A stretch of DNA of 64,000 bases from Plantago ovata (lineage: Eukaryota; Streptophyta; Magnoliopsida; Lamiales; Plantaginaceae): NCBI GenBank assembly GCA_028274465.1, contig CM051458.1, forward strand, positions 105,788,855-105,852,854, written 5' to 3'. A program made the position numbers and the translations under genes. The notes under the pieces are model-generated. The model searched no databases and was not told the DNA's origin. It worked only from the letters and a program-made list of their open reading frames with translations. Positions 28,346 through 39,863 of the stretch are shown piece by piece. The stretch's first letter is position 1. Each line of letters starts with the position of its first letter.

Positions 28346-29433
28346 CTGCAAACATAACAGCAAACTACTTATAGTCTGAAGACTCTGAACCCACTAGCGC
28401 AGTCTAAAATCAATAGAGACAAATGAAAGGTAATACAAAGGAACATAAGGACTCCACATATAGTTTGTAAGGAACCAAACGTAACTGCTACTGCTAGAGC
28501 ATTCTGCACTCACTGTGCCATACATATATGGGGCAGTGAGTGCATTATCGAGAGGACTAACTCGTACGTCGTAACTAAGGGAACTTAATCGAGAGAAACT
28601 GCATTATCGTAATTCTTAATATACTACTTAGAACTTTCTTTCCACTAAACACAAAGTATTATAATCCATATTAGGTGAAACATAGTAATTTGCAGTCGTC
28701 GAGAAGTCTGTACCTAGTTGGATCATCTTGCAGGAGCCCTTGATGTCAATTTTAATTTAGCTCTAGATGCGTAAAATATAACAGGCTACTGCAACAATTC
28801 AAGTAAACCTAGAAAAGCATAACTAGTATTCCAGTTTCCAGGACTCTCATAGCCAACTCTCTCAACTTCAATTTAACTTCATCAACGTTTTGTACTATAC
28901 CTAAAATTCATCAAACAATCAACCTTTTGCCTTTGTTTCCTGCAGTAGACTACCTTTTTATGCAATAACGTGTTATCAATCATCCCCAACATATGTTTTC
29001 AATTCAGCTCAACAAATAAGGCTTGTAAAATCAGAAACGCCTAAATCAAATTCAGAAACGACTAAATCAAATTCAGGAACGCCTAAATCAAATTCAGAAG
29101 CTATCGATCATCATCTAGAACAGAAGACGAAATTTAACAAACATAAACACACTATTCAACAACGATTGCAGATCAAAATATTAACCGAACCCAAACCTAG
29201 ATCTAGGACAGATGAAATTGAAATTCACATTCTATCTAATTCTATCTAGTGTAGTGTAGTATGAGGAAGTGAACTTTACCAAACGATTCAGCAGCTTCTC
29301 CGCCGCCAACCGCCGGAATTACAGCGCCACCATGGGAGGAGAGACTCGTACGAGTGAGCTGAATATGTCTAGTTAGCTCTTGTTTAGTGCTTAATTTTAT
29401 GTGACTTTTATACCACGCTTTTAGAGAGTGGTA

Positions 29434-29695
29434 CTCCCTCCGTCTCACAAAACTTTACTCACTTTCCATTTTTGAGTGTCCCATAAAACTTTACCCATTT
29501 TCTAAAATGAAAGCTACCCCACACATTAAAAACATTATTTCATACACTTTATTACAACTTTACAACTACTTTATACTTTAACAATTCCATTTCAATTAAA
29601 AAATTAACATACCCCACTAACTTTATACTACTTTATTATTTCTTCTTAAACTGCGCGCTAACCCTAGTGGGTAATGTTTTGTGAGACGGAGAGAG
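29434..29695. mobile_element. Stowaway MITE nested near the right end of the CACTA element
   Basis: Inverted ends CTCCCTCCGTCTCACAAAAC and, complemented from the right, CTCTCTCCGTCTCACAAAAC. TA is duplicated on both sides (29432-29433 and 29696-29697). It interrupts the subterminal repeats of the CACTA element, so it arrived later. Confidence 0.92.
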
Positions 29696-30100
29696 TATAT
29701 GGTTAAAAAACCGTGGTATATAGGCTTTTATAGCACACTTACAAAGCGTGGTAAAATAAAGCGTTCTATAAGGGGCAAATTGTTGTAGTGAGATGATATA
29801 ACAACTATAGAGAGCAATCAACTCGATCACCTCAAGTAATGTGCAGTCACATTTGCAGAACAACTTCTGCACTTGTTCGATGGAAGAGTTTCTATCAGCC
29901 ACCTTGAGAGACAATCCATCTACTACCTTGGCAGCATCCTCATCAGTAATTCCTGCAAATACATCAATAGGCACGTGGGCAAAATAATGCATGACAAAAT
30001 ATTCAGTTAGTAATGCGGATAAGGTCAACTTTGCAACAGCGGAAGATATCAGATAATGGAGAGAAAGTAACCTTTATTATCAATTTTGGGTGTTTCTCCC

Positions 30101-30213
30101 TCATCGAATGCCTCAAATATGTCTATGCTAGGTTGATGGATTGTGCACACGGCTGTTCTTCCGGTGTTTACAGTATTCCTGACAGTTCTCATGACAATAG
30201 CAGCAGCTCTTGC
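30101..30213 (-). pseudogene. ABCG/PDR transporter exon fragment
   Basis: The complement encodes [20 protein letters not shown] and [18 protein letters not shown]. This is the nucleotide-binding-domain region just after the Walker B/D-loop in full-size plant ABCG (PDR) transporters, including the switch His. Only this exon-sized piece is present, in the same orientation as the ligase fragment. Confidence 0.8.
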
Positions 30214-30310
30214 ACCCAAAGAATATACAAATATATCATCAACAGTTAGCTTAATGATGAACAACCAACTGGACGAATAAATATAAACAATGTCAATTGA
30301 AGATCACTTA

Positions 30311-30463
30311 CCAATGGTACTGTCAGTTCACTATTAGCAACAAGGCACAATCTGCCAGATCCAACAGCACCTTCGGCGTAGCCCTCACACTACCCAACCC
30401 ACCTATTGAAAAGGCTTGATATGGAGCAATATTTCCCACAACAGAGCCACCAGTGAGGCCACA
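30311..30463 (-). pseudogene. OEP80-like Omp85 exon fragment, copy 2 (frameshifted)
   Basis: Nearly identical to 23262-23388, but with one C fewer (TAGCCCTCAC against TAGCCCCTCAC), which shifts the frame inside VRGY. It extends further into the family sequence (ANSELTVPL) and ends at a GT donor. The two copies are in the same orientation and bracket the ligase, CACTA and ABCG pieces. Confidence 0.8.
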
Positions 30464-30897
30464 TCATAAGCTAGCAGGGCATGATCAACAAATCTAGTAT
30501 AACACACACACATACACACTAAGGCCTAAAGGCAACAACATACGATACAATCCAAACTCTCCTAGATACACAAATAGTATTATTATCCTTTCAGCACTAA
30601 ATTAAGTAATAAAGAGACATGAATTTGTTGAATTAAGCAACACTAAAGCCCAAAGTCCAACATATTGCATGCTAGTAATATCCCCTTGAACACTAAATTA
30701 AGCGACATAATATTACCTGTTTCTAACAGTATAAAAGAAAACAACAAAAATGCCTCGGTAACTCTAGAAAAGTTGGAAGCCGGACAGAGTCGAGAGCTAG
30801 AAAGAATGAAGAGTTGGAATCCGGACAGACATGAAGAGGAAGAGAAACCAAGGTAGAATTCTAAGCGAGATAGAAATAGAAAGAGGCGAAAAAAACT

Positions 30898-30936
30898 CCA
30901 CGCGCGCGTGGACCTTTTCTCAGTTATTATTATAGA
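30898..30936 (-). other. possible Helitron-like terminus with perfect 14-bp palindrome
   Basis: On the minus strand the sequence runs TCTATAATAATAACTGAG and shortly afterwards reaches the perfect palindrome CCACGCGCGCGTGG (30898-30911). TC-starting AT-rich ends followed by GC hairpins resemble Helitron termini. It lies just outside the block of same-strand gene fragments. I did not find a matching CTRR end, so this is only a candidate. Confidence 0.3.
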
Positions 30937-31199
30937 CTTTAAAATTTAAAAATAAATATGCAAAACTAATTCATTTAATTTACAATTAGCAATACTGTTA
31001 GATTTGGGTAAAGATTTCCAGGAAAATTACTTAATTTGTACTACATGTATAAAGTCTGCGAAACCTGAACACTACCTTTGGCGTTTTGTAAGACTTAAAC
31101 AAATATTACTATGCATGGTTGTTATACCTGTTTATTTGCTCCCGTGAACCATAGCAGAGTCTTAAATTCCTATTTGATTCCACATATATATTATACGGA

Positions 31200-33540
31200 A
31201 TTACAGCATTCATTCAAAATATGAAAATAACAATTCCTCTACACCAGATGGCACACCAGATACATATTAAAAAAAAAATAGAAAAGAAGAATCATCACAT
31301 ACAGAGTACAAAAACAAACATTCCCAGATGCTTCTTAAAATCCCCCAGACAAAAATTAAAACCACATAGAGACAGAGTGTAGCAGATTACAAATACAAAA
31401 TATCACATTTTTCACAACCCCCCAGATTTTTTATAAAATCCCCCAGATGTAATAAAAAATCCCCTGAAACAACATTTATTCCAAATATGAAAATTACAAT
31501 TAATATATCCCAGACACATATTAAAATACCCTATATAAAAATTAAAAAACCCAAGATACAAAACACACATATCTGAATAAAATTTCCCAGATATATATTA
31601 AAAACCCCAGATATAGCATATATAATACATACAAAAAAAAAAAAAATCACACCCAGAGTACAATCTCCACAAAACACCCCAGATACATATTAAAATACCT
31701 CAGAAAAAAATTAAAATCCCCATAGGGACAAAGTATAGCTGATTACAAATACAAATCTCACATTTTTGACAAACCACAAAAGATATGTATATAAATACCC
31801 CAGATGTAAATTAAAATCCCCTGAAACCACATTCATTCAAAATATGAAAATAACAATTCCTCTACACCAGATACATATTTAAAAAAAATTAGAAAAGAAG
31901 AATCATCACAGACAGAGTACAAAAAAAAAACATCCCCAGATGCTTCTTAAAATCCCCCAGACAAAAATTAAAACCACATTGAGACAAAGTATAGCAGATT
32001 ACAAATACAAAATATCACATTTTTCACAACCTCCAGGTTTTTTATAAAATACCCCAGATGTAATTAAACATCACCTGAAACAACATTTATTCCAAATATG
32101 AAAATTACAATTAATATATACCAGATACCTATTAAAATACCCTATGTAAAAATTAAAAGCCCAAGATACAAAACACACTTACCACAAAACCCACATACCT
32201 GAATAAAAATCTCCCAGATATGTATTAAAAACCCCAGATATAGCACATATAGTACCCAAAAAAAAAAAAAAAAAAAAAAAAAACCACATCCAGAGTACAA
32301 TCTCCACAAACACCCCAGATACATATTAAAAAACCCCAGAAAAAAATTAAAATCCCCATAGAGACAAAGTATAGCAGATTACAAATAGAAATCTCACATT
32401 TTCGGCAAACCCCAAAAGATATGAATAAAATCTCTCAGATGATAAATTTAAAACACCAGATACAAAAATTAGCACAAGTAAAACAAATAAAAATCATCGC
32501 ACCCACAATACAATCTCCACAAAAAAAAACCCAGATAGTTATAAAAATCCCCAGATAAGAATTAAAACACATACACACACAGTATATCAGATACAATACA
32601 AATTTCACATTTTCCACAAACTCTCAAAATTCTATTAAATCCCCCAGATGTTATTTAAAATCCCCTGGAACAACATTCATTGCAAATATGATATAACAAT
32701 TCATCTACCCCAGATACCTATTAAAATACCCTATATAAAATTTAAAAGCCCAAGATACAAAGCACATTTACCACACACCCACATATTTGCATAAAATATC
32801 CCAGATATAGATTAAAAACCACAGTTACAGACTACAGCACAAACAAACAAAAAAAAAAAAATTCAAATTTAGAACACCCCCAGATACTAAATAAAAATCC
32901 CCAGATAAAAATTAAAACACAGAGACACAGAGTATAGCAGTTACAATACAAATTTCACATTTACCACAAACTCCCAAAATTATATTAATTCCCCCAGATG
33001 CTATTTTAATTAAAATTATTCTACCCAGACACCTATTAAATGACAGAGAGTGAATCTTGGCTCTTATTTTGTCACTTGGTGTTTCAATAGAATCATTGAC
33101 CTGATCCTGCACTCAAAACAATTGCAAAGGAGTTGCTGAAACACTTTTCCCTTATTGCTGGCCTGTTAGCCACATCCCAGATCAACCAACTTTATGGAAC
33201 AAACATTCATTCCAAATATGATATAACAATTCCTCTACCCCAGATAGCTATTAAATTACCCTATATAAAATTTAAAAGCCCAAGATACAAAGCACATTTA
33301 CCACAACACCCACATATTTGCATAAAATATCCCAGATACTTAATAAAAATCCCCAGATAAAAATTAAAACATATAAACACACAGTATAGCAGATACAATA
33401 CAAATTTCACATTTTCCACAAAACTCTCAAAATTCTATTAAATTCCCCAGATGTTATTTTAAATCAAATTCTTCTACCCAAGACACCTATTAAATTACAC
33501 TATATATAAAATTAAAAGCCCAGGTTACAACATTTATTTC
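31200..33540. repeat. satellite-like tandem array built on CCCCAGAT...ATTAAAA units
   Basis: Short units with a CCCCAGATA core and an AAAATTAAAA spacer form longer repeats. One landmark, CAGATTACAAATA next to CACATTTT, recurs near 31390, 31741, 31996, 32376, 32590, 32938 and 33391. Another, AAATATGA(A)AATNACAATT, recurs near 31216, 31490, 31836, 32095, 32690 and 33214. Alternating sub-types give a higher-order period of about 610-640 bp in the first half. A related stretch occurs near 34327-34430. No coding capacity. Confidence 0.85.
33040..33197. other. non-repetitive island inside the satellite-like array
   Basis: About 155 bp of non-satellite sequence interrupts the array. It is open on both strands: plus DPALKTIAKELLKHFSLIAG, minus QDQVNDSIETPSDKIRAKIH. 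It looks exon-like but I do not recognise a family on either strand. Confidence 0.45.
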
Positions 33541-33629
33541 CCCCAGACAAAATACAAAAAATAACTGATAATGTATTGGTCATCTTAAATATTAATCTCT
33601 GAATACAAATAGTATGTTATTAAGACGCA

Positions 33630-34045
33630 CTTTTATATTGTTCAAGGACAAATGCTAACGTAAGCATAATCGACAATGATCCTGCTTTCAACTCATTCAA
33701 CAATGTCGATATAGCTCACCGAGTAACAAACGTCCGAGCAATTAAATTTGGCATCCTATTAACACACCATATCAGCAATCAAAGAGGATTAGCAGGTACA
33801 AGTTCAATCACTTATATCGAATCTTTTTTGAAACAGTTTGTTATAAAGACACATTGTTCTAATGCTCAGGCGAAAATGTTAACGTAAGCATAACTAAGAG
33901 AGGTTCCTGCTTTCAACTCATTCACCAACCTTGGTACAGCTTACAGAGTAACATTTTGCCGAGCACTTAAACAGTCGTGTCCTATTAACTCACCATATCA
34001 ACAATACGTGAACATAAAGATTCAATCAATTTCATAACTATATCT
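33630..34045. repeat. diverged tandem duplication, period about 222 bp
   Basis: The two copies share GCTAACGTAAGCATAA / GTTAACGTAAGCATAA, CCTGCTTTCAACTCATTCA, then GAGTAACA, CGAGCA and CACCATATCA in the same order (starts near 33640 and 33862). No coding frame. Confidence 0.7.
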
Positions 34046-34614
34046 ATACTGTCATATTATCTGCATATAAACTTTCCTAAGTTCAGCTATTAACAGATCA
34101 CAGAAACATATTTCTTGCATCTAAACTCTCCATAAGTTGAACTACCAAAGGACTTTTTCATATAAAACTAACATACAATTAAATAAAATAAATATTAAAC
34201 TCTTAATATGAGGCAAAGTAAATTGGGAGATACAAGTTAAAAACTCCCTAGGTACAACATAAAAAGTGGATTCATACAATCAGCATGTAAAATCTCTAAA
34301 AAGTCGGAGATACTTCCTTAAATTATCCCCCAGAAGTAATTAAAAACCCCCAGATAAAAAATTTAAACTCTGAAAAAGTGAAAGACCTATAATACACAAT
34401 ACTAGATAGTGTATTAAAAACACCAGATGATATTATTGAGTATTTTATACTCTATGTATGAACTTAATAACAGATTACTCATTTTCTACTAAACAACATA
34501 CATAGAGAGTATTGCAGCAACAAAAATCTACTCAAATTGAGGCCAAATTCTATCGACAATTCATTATGTTTTTTATTTAGAGATAAGTTATAGTTACAGT
34601 TCGAAATTACGTAC

Positions 34615-35019
34615 CGATCTCAGGTTCGTCTACATCCGATTCAGCAAAAACATTCGAATTAACATCACAGTCATCATTTCCATCATGTTCATCACCTTCT
34701 TCAAAATCAGATTCGATTATATCCTAAAAAATATGAATGATTGTGTAACATAGGTTACATAAACAAACTACAAGCTAGAAAAATGAGCTCAATTCATACT
34801 ACGAGCAAATTTAAGGTAAAATTAATAGAATCAGGACATTTTCACCTCTAATTCATCATCGAAATCTTCAAATGTATCAGATCGGTACTGAAATCCAGCC
34901 TACGATTAAAAATTGCAGCTCAAATGAATCAGATCCATAATAATAAGCAGTAAAACACCAAAATACATTAAATCGAAACTAATTTAAGCTAAATTGATGA
35001 TTATTCTTGCCTGAAACAT
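34615..35019 (-). CDS. 5' exons of an unknown acidic protein
   Basis: An ATG at 35019 begins MFQ. It is followed by a GC-AG type donor (CAG then GCAAGA), an exon at 34846-34899 (AGFQYRSDTFEDFDDELE) and one at 34615-34723 (DIIESDFEEGDEHDGNDDCD then VNSNVFAESDVDEPEI). Phases agree. The product is strongly acidic and has no recognised domain. Further exons are not visible: the satellite-like array begins downstream. It may be a gene truncated by that array or one with a long repeat-filled intron. Confidence 0.4.
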
Positions 35020-35332
35020 GATGAATTTTGCAGAAGAAGCTCGCAGAAGCTCTGATCGCTGCGTTCGGATGATCGGAGAAGCTTTTGCGTAGCAGAGAGG
35101 AAAAACGCAAAGACACGTTGACTGTGTGTGATTTCGCTTGATTTGTGAGATTTCTGAATTAGGTTTCTAAATTTCGGGGTATTTATATCCGGTTTATGTG
35201 TCCGGTTTTTTTAAACCGGTTTTCGTGAACCGCGAGTTTCTGGTTTAGCTTCTGGGTTGCTACTGGACCAGTCCTTCCTATAAATAAAGACTAGTCCTCC
35301 CTAATACTAACTCTTATTCTATTCACTGATAC

Positions 35333-38300
35333 CTGTAGGTTAATCTCTGATATTGGTGTTATGCCAATATTCTCCTTGATAGGGGACTTGAAGTCTTCGA
35401 ATGTCCACGCCGAGGAAACAGTAATCTAGGAACCAGGAGAAATTAAGAATCAAACTAAAGCTAATAAGATCGTCGAGTAAATGAGACACAATATATTAAA
35501 CCTTCACCTTTTCCTGCTTCAAGACGTTCCTTAATTTGGGCTTTATCTTCATCATACTGCGAAGCATAGACACATTGTAAGCAGCAATATAAAGCAATAT
35601 CGACCACTAAGATCTCAGCACTGCATCAGGAGACATCTTCAACAAAGTACAGATTAATCAACAATCAAACACAGATAATGCCCACGGCAACTGCTAATAT
35701 CTAAGTGCATACATAGATATTAAGACCCTAAAAAATTATGGACTTGAGGATTATCCATGGCCACAAAGGACAGTCATAAGCATACAAAGACCATGAAGTC
35801 TGAGCAAATACAGAACCAAACATCTTAAAGCTACACACACCAATGCGTTAAAGGTAGACTGTGACACCAGTTATAAGGCGACAAGATTGTTGTTTAAGTG
35901 GTGCAAAAAGTTCTAACTTTAGTTTCTTTTCTAAAATTTTAAGTTTGCATGATAATGCAGAATACCACTGGCCTATATGTCAAAATATCAAAATTGTCTT
36001 GAAATCGAAGTATTGCTATAACAGAATCACTACAGAAAATAAAATAGAGGGCACCAAAATATTCTCTCCACTGTAAGCCCAAAAAATGTGTCTTTCATCT
36101 AAAGAATATAACCAAGGAAAATTCCTCCATATAGTAATTGTTTAACACCAAAAGGAAAAATAAAAGGAAATGAATATGCAGAGAAGATGCCTCTTCAAAT
36201 TAGTGGACAGGATCTCACATGTAACTCCAATAATGTCTTGACAAGTTTGAACCAACTAGTGAAAAACCAAGGAGACTAGATATAATATCATATACATACT
36301 ATGATTTAAACATTGGAGTGTGCACCACAAGTGTACTTTTTAGCTTCAGTCATTTCCTTTTTAAAAGGCAGAATAGTTAGACGTTGTAGCTAAGAACCCT
36401 TTGGTGACTTTTCAGGACTTCATGTCCTATGTTTGTAACTTGTATTGATAATGCACAATAAAATACACTTATTCCTCTTTGTAATATACTGAGATTGCTT
36501 GTAAAAAACGAACAGTAGACCAACTCAAAGTCTCAAACTCTCTGGAAGGAAGCTACCTTTTTCTCCAACTCCTCAGCAACATCCTCAAACAAATCCCTGG
36601 GGGTAGAACCAGAAGTGTTCGTCGCAACAGCGTTATAAGCCTCGGATTCCTTGACCTTACATTCAAACAAAAATATATCAGTAAAACCCAATTTATGAGA
36701 TGAACTGTTGTGATTAACAAGAGGTATTTCCCCTTTATATCAACAATACTACAATGTGTGATTAGGAAGAGACAGAAAGATACTTTCTGACAGTAATCCC
36801 GCCATTGAGTTTTAGCTGTAAGAGTGCCATCAGCAATATGCTCTTCCAGCATCTTGCGAAATGCATCACGGTTCTTACGTTCAGCTCGCCTCTGTTGTTC
36901 CTATACATTTAGAAGAGACCGATCTCAGGGTTTACGATTATAATCAAGATCGCAATAACATTTAAGCATATTACCAAACATGTGTTCCTACCTTTTGTCT
37001 TTTCTTCAGCTCATCCTCCTCTTTCTCCAGGTCACGGATATAATCCTACAGAAGCAAATAAAAGTGTGTAAATCACAACATATGATAGTTAGGCCCATTG
37101 AACTGATTCCAGGTATCAGAGAAAACCACATCACTTTATGTCTTATAATGTAAAAGACATGAATGGAGAGTAACCAAGCAGTAGAGGTGATAACTGATAA
37201 GTTCCAACTTCTGAGACCTTGGAAGAAGAAATACAGAAACAGTTGCTAATAGCTACTCACCTGAAAAATGTCCAGGCGTTCTATTTTATCAAGGCGAGTG
37301 CATCTTTCATCCTCTTCCAGAAGATCTTGAACCTTCCGCCACTGAGTACCACCTAAATGTCGTAAACAATCAAATTAGGAGTCTGGAGTCTGGCAAGCTT
37401 AGCAAGGAAACAATCGTAAAGAGTATAATCTTCAAAAAAAGTGCACATGCCTTGATAAAATCACAGTTCTCAAGAAACTGCCGAAATTCGATCCTGTTTT
37501 GGCGAAGCTCCTCTTGGGCCTTTGCCTTTTCCTGAATCATGCAAAACAAATACCCGGTCTCAGACATTGCAGAACTAGATATTTTGGTGGCGCATCATTA
37601 GCATGTAAATGTAAGAGGATAACAAATAAACATAGCCACAGCAGAACCAATATTTCCACATGGAAATCTTGACCAACGTGCCAATGCAGCTCTATAAACA
37701 GACCAGATGACATACACGGGAAGGATAGAATTATCATAGCCTAGGTATAAACTATATAGAAACTTCATGGCAATTCATGGCAATTCACCCCAAATACCCA
37801 TGTGCCTCACGAGAAGCTGATTCAAATTACAGTCATTACACAAATAAGTATCCGATTAGCATTTAGTCCTGTAGAACAATAAGGGATTATGGATTTACAC
37901 AATTTTAGAAATCCATCATTCCTACAAATCTCAAGTGATCAACTAACCTTGCCTCTGGACCTCAACATTGATATCCAATACAAAATTGAAAGTCAATATC
38001 GAAAGCACAAGCAATTTTTATACCTTTTTCTGAAGGTCAACCAAGTAGTTCCGAAAGAGATCTTCACGATCCCCTTCATGCTCAACTGCCTTGAAACGAT
38101 CATCATCTTCAAACATTTCCAGCGCTTTGCTGATAACAACACAAATGTTACATAAGTATTCCCGCCAAGTGAAATGCTGCCTGTTACAATATAATATGAA
38201 AGACAGAGGGAGAATAGATCACCAACCTCCAACGAGTGGATGATGTTAGTTCCTCAGATTCCTAACAAGTATCAGAACACTGGATCAGCATTTAAACAGA

Positions 38301-38690
38301 ATATAGTGCAAAAGTAGGTCACAGAGTGTTTTTTTTTTTTCTGAGAAGTAGGCCATAAAGTTTTATCACATGATATGGACAGAGTAAACAAAACCAATAA
38401 CCACCATAACCCTAGCTAGAATGCAAGGAGACAGTATGAAGTTGATTGGCGGTGCCAATCAAGTGGCAAACTAACAGTCATCTTGAAGAAGATGACTAGA
38501 TGAGAAAGGAAAGATTGGCACCAGCATCAATGAAGCAATAGGGTAAATCTAAACCTAAGCATTAAATCCACCAGACTTCCTCAAAATACAAAACGCTAAT
38601 TGCTAATTACTTACTTCCAACATTTTCAGAAACTCTTCCTTAGCTTTTCTCTGCCTGAGACGCTTTTCTTCAAATCTCAAATCTTACTAT
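35333..38690 (-). pseudogene. PRP40 pre-mRNA-processing factor, FF-domain exons only
   Basis: Ten minus-strand exons match plant PRP40, the U1 snRNP-associated WW/FF protein: 38615-38690 (KRLRQRKAKEEFLKMLE), 38227-38261, 38024-38129 ([17 protein letters not shown]), about 37446-37531 (RIEFRQFLENCDFIKA), 37261-37352 ([16 protein letters not shown]), 36992-37045, 36784-36900 ([20 protein letters not shown]), 36557-36655 ([20 protein letters not shown]), 35508-35556 and 35333-35425. Splice borders are kept and the exons are open. The WW domains and first FF domain upstream, and the C-terminal FF domains, are absent. A QWRF first exon lies directly upstream on the same strand, so the two may form one chimeric transcript. 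A captured genomic fragment is likely. Confidence 0.8.
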
Positions 38691-39863
38691 TTCATGATAA
38701 TTCATTTTGGATTTTAGCAATATCAAAACTTCAGGCAAGTTAAATTCCTGTGGGAGCAAATAAGGACAATGGATTGGGCTCAGGAAACATCCATAATTAT
38801 AGACGACTAGCCCACATTGTGGCACATGAGTTGTTAGTTTAAGTGAAACCAAAACCCTCAGTCAATGCCTCACTCTGGCACGGCAAATAAGGACAACAAA
38901 TTGAGCTCAGGAAACATCCATAATACTAAAAGACTAACCCACATTGCATGGCACGCGAGTTATAACAGTCTCATTACGACACCATGCAAATAATATGGTT
39001 ACAGTTTTCTAACATAAAACTTGGGCTCTTATGCTATGTTGCTATTAAACTACTTTAGGAACCTAGTCCATGAGTTCAGCTTTTATACAGCCTGTGGTCG
39101 ATAAGAAATCCTCGAGTCACAGTACTGATACAAAGATGACTTTCCCCCTCTGACCCTGATCTGGGCATTTAGTTCAGTAGGTACCTTGAATGCTCAGGCA
39201 TCTCAGGAAACCTGAGTCCGTCCATCCAATCTAATTGATAAAATATAATTCCGACACCTTGCCTTTCTGTGAGCAACACCTACTAATTGTATTTAAAAAT
39301 TGTTCACTCATGTTGCAGTATTTTTACTTGAAGAGTCTTGTTATGAGCAACATACAGTAAAGGGGAAATATTATCGTAATTGAGAAAATACATTTGCATT
39401 TAATCCTATGAACTTATTCATCTATCCAGCCAAATCGCACATGAAATCAAACAGTTATGCCAGCATAAATACATCCGCGCTCTAACAAAGAAGACAGAAA
39501 AAAGAACATACAAAAAGTATAAAATGTAACTACGTATTTAGCAGTTTATATTACCTAACTAATAACTACAACCCCACGGTGCATGTTTTTCTAACAGCAA
39601 ACATAATCAGATTATACCAACCGAAGCAATTAATGATGGCCATCAAAATGTGTGACCAAGAAAAGCAACTGTAATCAAAACTCATGCTCTATATTCATTG
39701 AGAAATTTTATAAGCAAAAAAGGAACTAAATCAATAATAACAGGAGCAGAGACCAATTCATACGCTCACCATACCAACTATCATAAGCAAAGAACAAAAC
39801 CAATAACAGGAAAAGAGAAGCAGATTATGTATGCCCAGAAAACAATAGTAGAAAAAATCGCAC

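Larger units (their letters stand above)
24850..29790. mobile_element. CACTA (CMC/EnSpm-type) transposon, 4,941 bp, carrying host-gene fragments
   Basis: The ends are CACTACAACAG on the left and TGTTGTAGTG on the right, the diagnostic CACTA termini, flanked by a perfect 3-bp duplication AGA (24847-24849 and 29791-29793). Subterminal copies of a TACCACGCTTT-like motif occur in both orientations (24880-24900; 29408-29422; 29701-29755). No TNP2 or other transposase signature was seen; the interior holds pieces of host genes instead (a kinase, a Leu-rich unknown, PhzF), all on the minus strand. It is therefore a non-autonomous Pack-CACTA-like element. It sits in an intron of the succinyl-CoA ligase fragment. 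Confidence 0.9.
23590..29952 (-). pseudogene. succinyl-CoA ligase beta subunit (ADP-forming, mitochondrial) 3' half, split by a CACTA element
   Basis: Exons on the minus strand: 29831-29952 (GITDEDAAKVVDGLSLKVAD...CTLLE), 24643-24775 (INPIAETADKQLVAADA, then NFDDNAAFRQKEIF), 24433-24559, 24142-24264 ([20 protein letters not shown]), 23825-23896 (LEGTNVDQGKRILK) and 23590-23733 (ESGMTLITAEDLDDATEK). The enzyme makes succinate plus ATP from succinyl-CoA in the TCA cycle. The N-terminal ATP-grasp half is absent. Lesions: two bases are missing between ADA and NFDDN, and the exon at 24433 has lost codons before GGTPANFLDVGG and shifted frame. The last exon runs on into a foreign tail. The intron between CTLLE and INPIAE holds the 4.9-kb CACTA element. 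A transduplicated fragment, not a working gene. Confidence 0.85.

Noticed and set aside
29242..29448. N-terminal exon of the PhzF gene in the CACTA element
   Set aside because: The frame does not contain the conserved PhzF N-terminal motifs and part of it is the CACTA subterminal region.
31200..33540. CRISPR-like array
   Set aside because: Repeats are diverged, have no regular unique spacers, and the DNA is plant nuclear.
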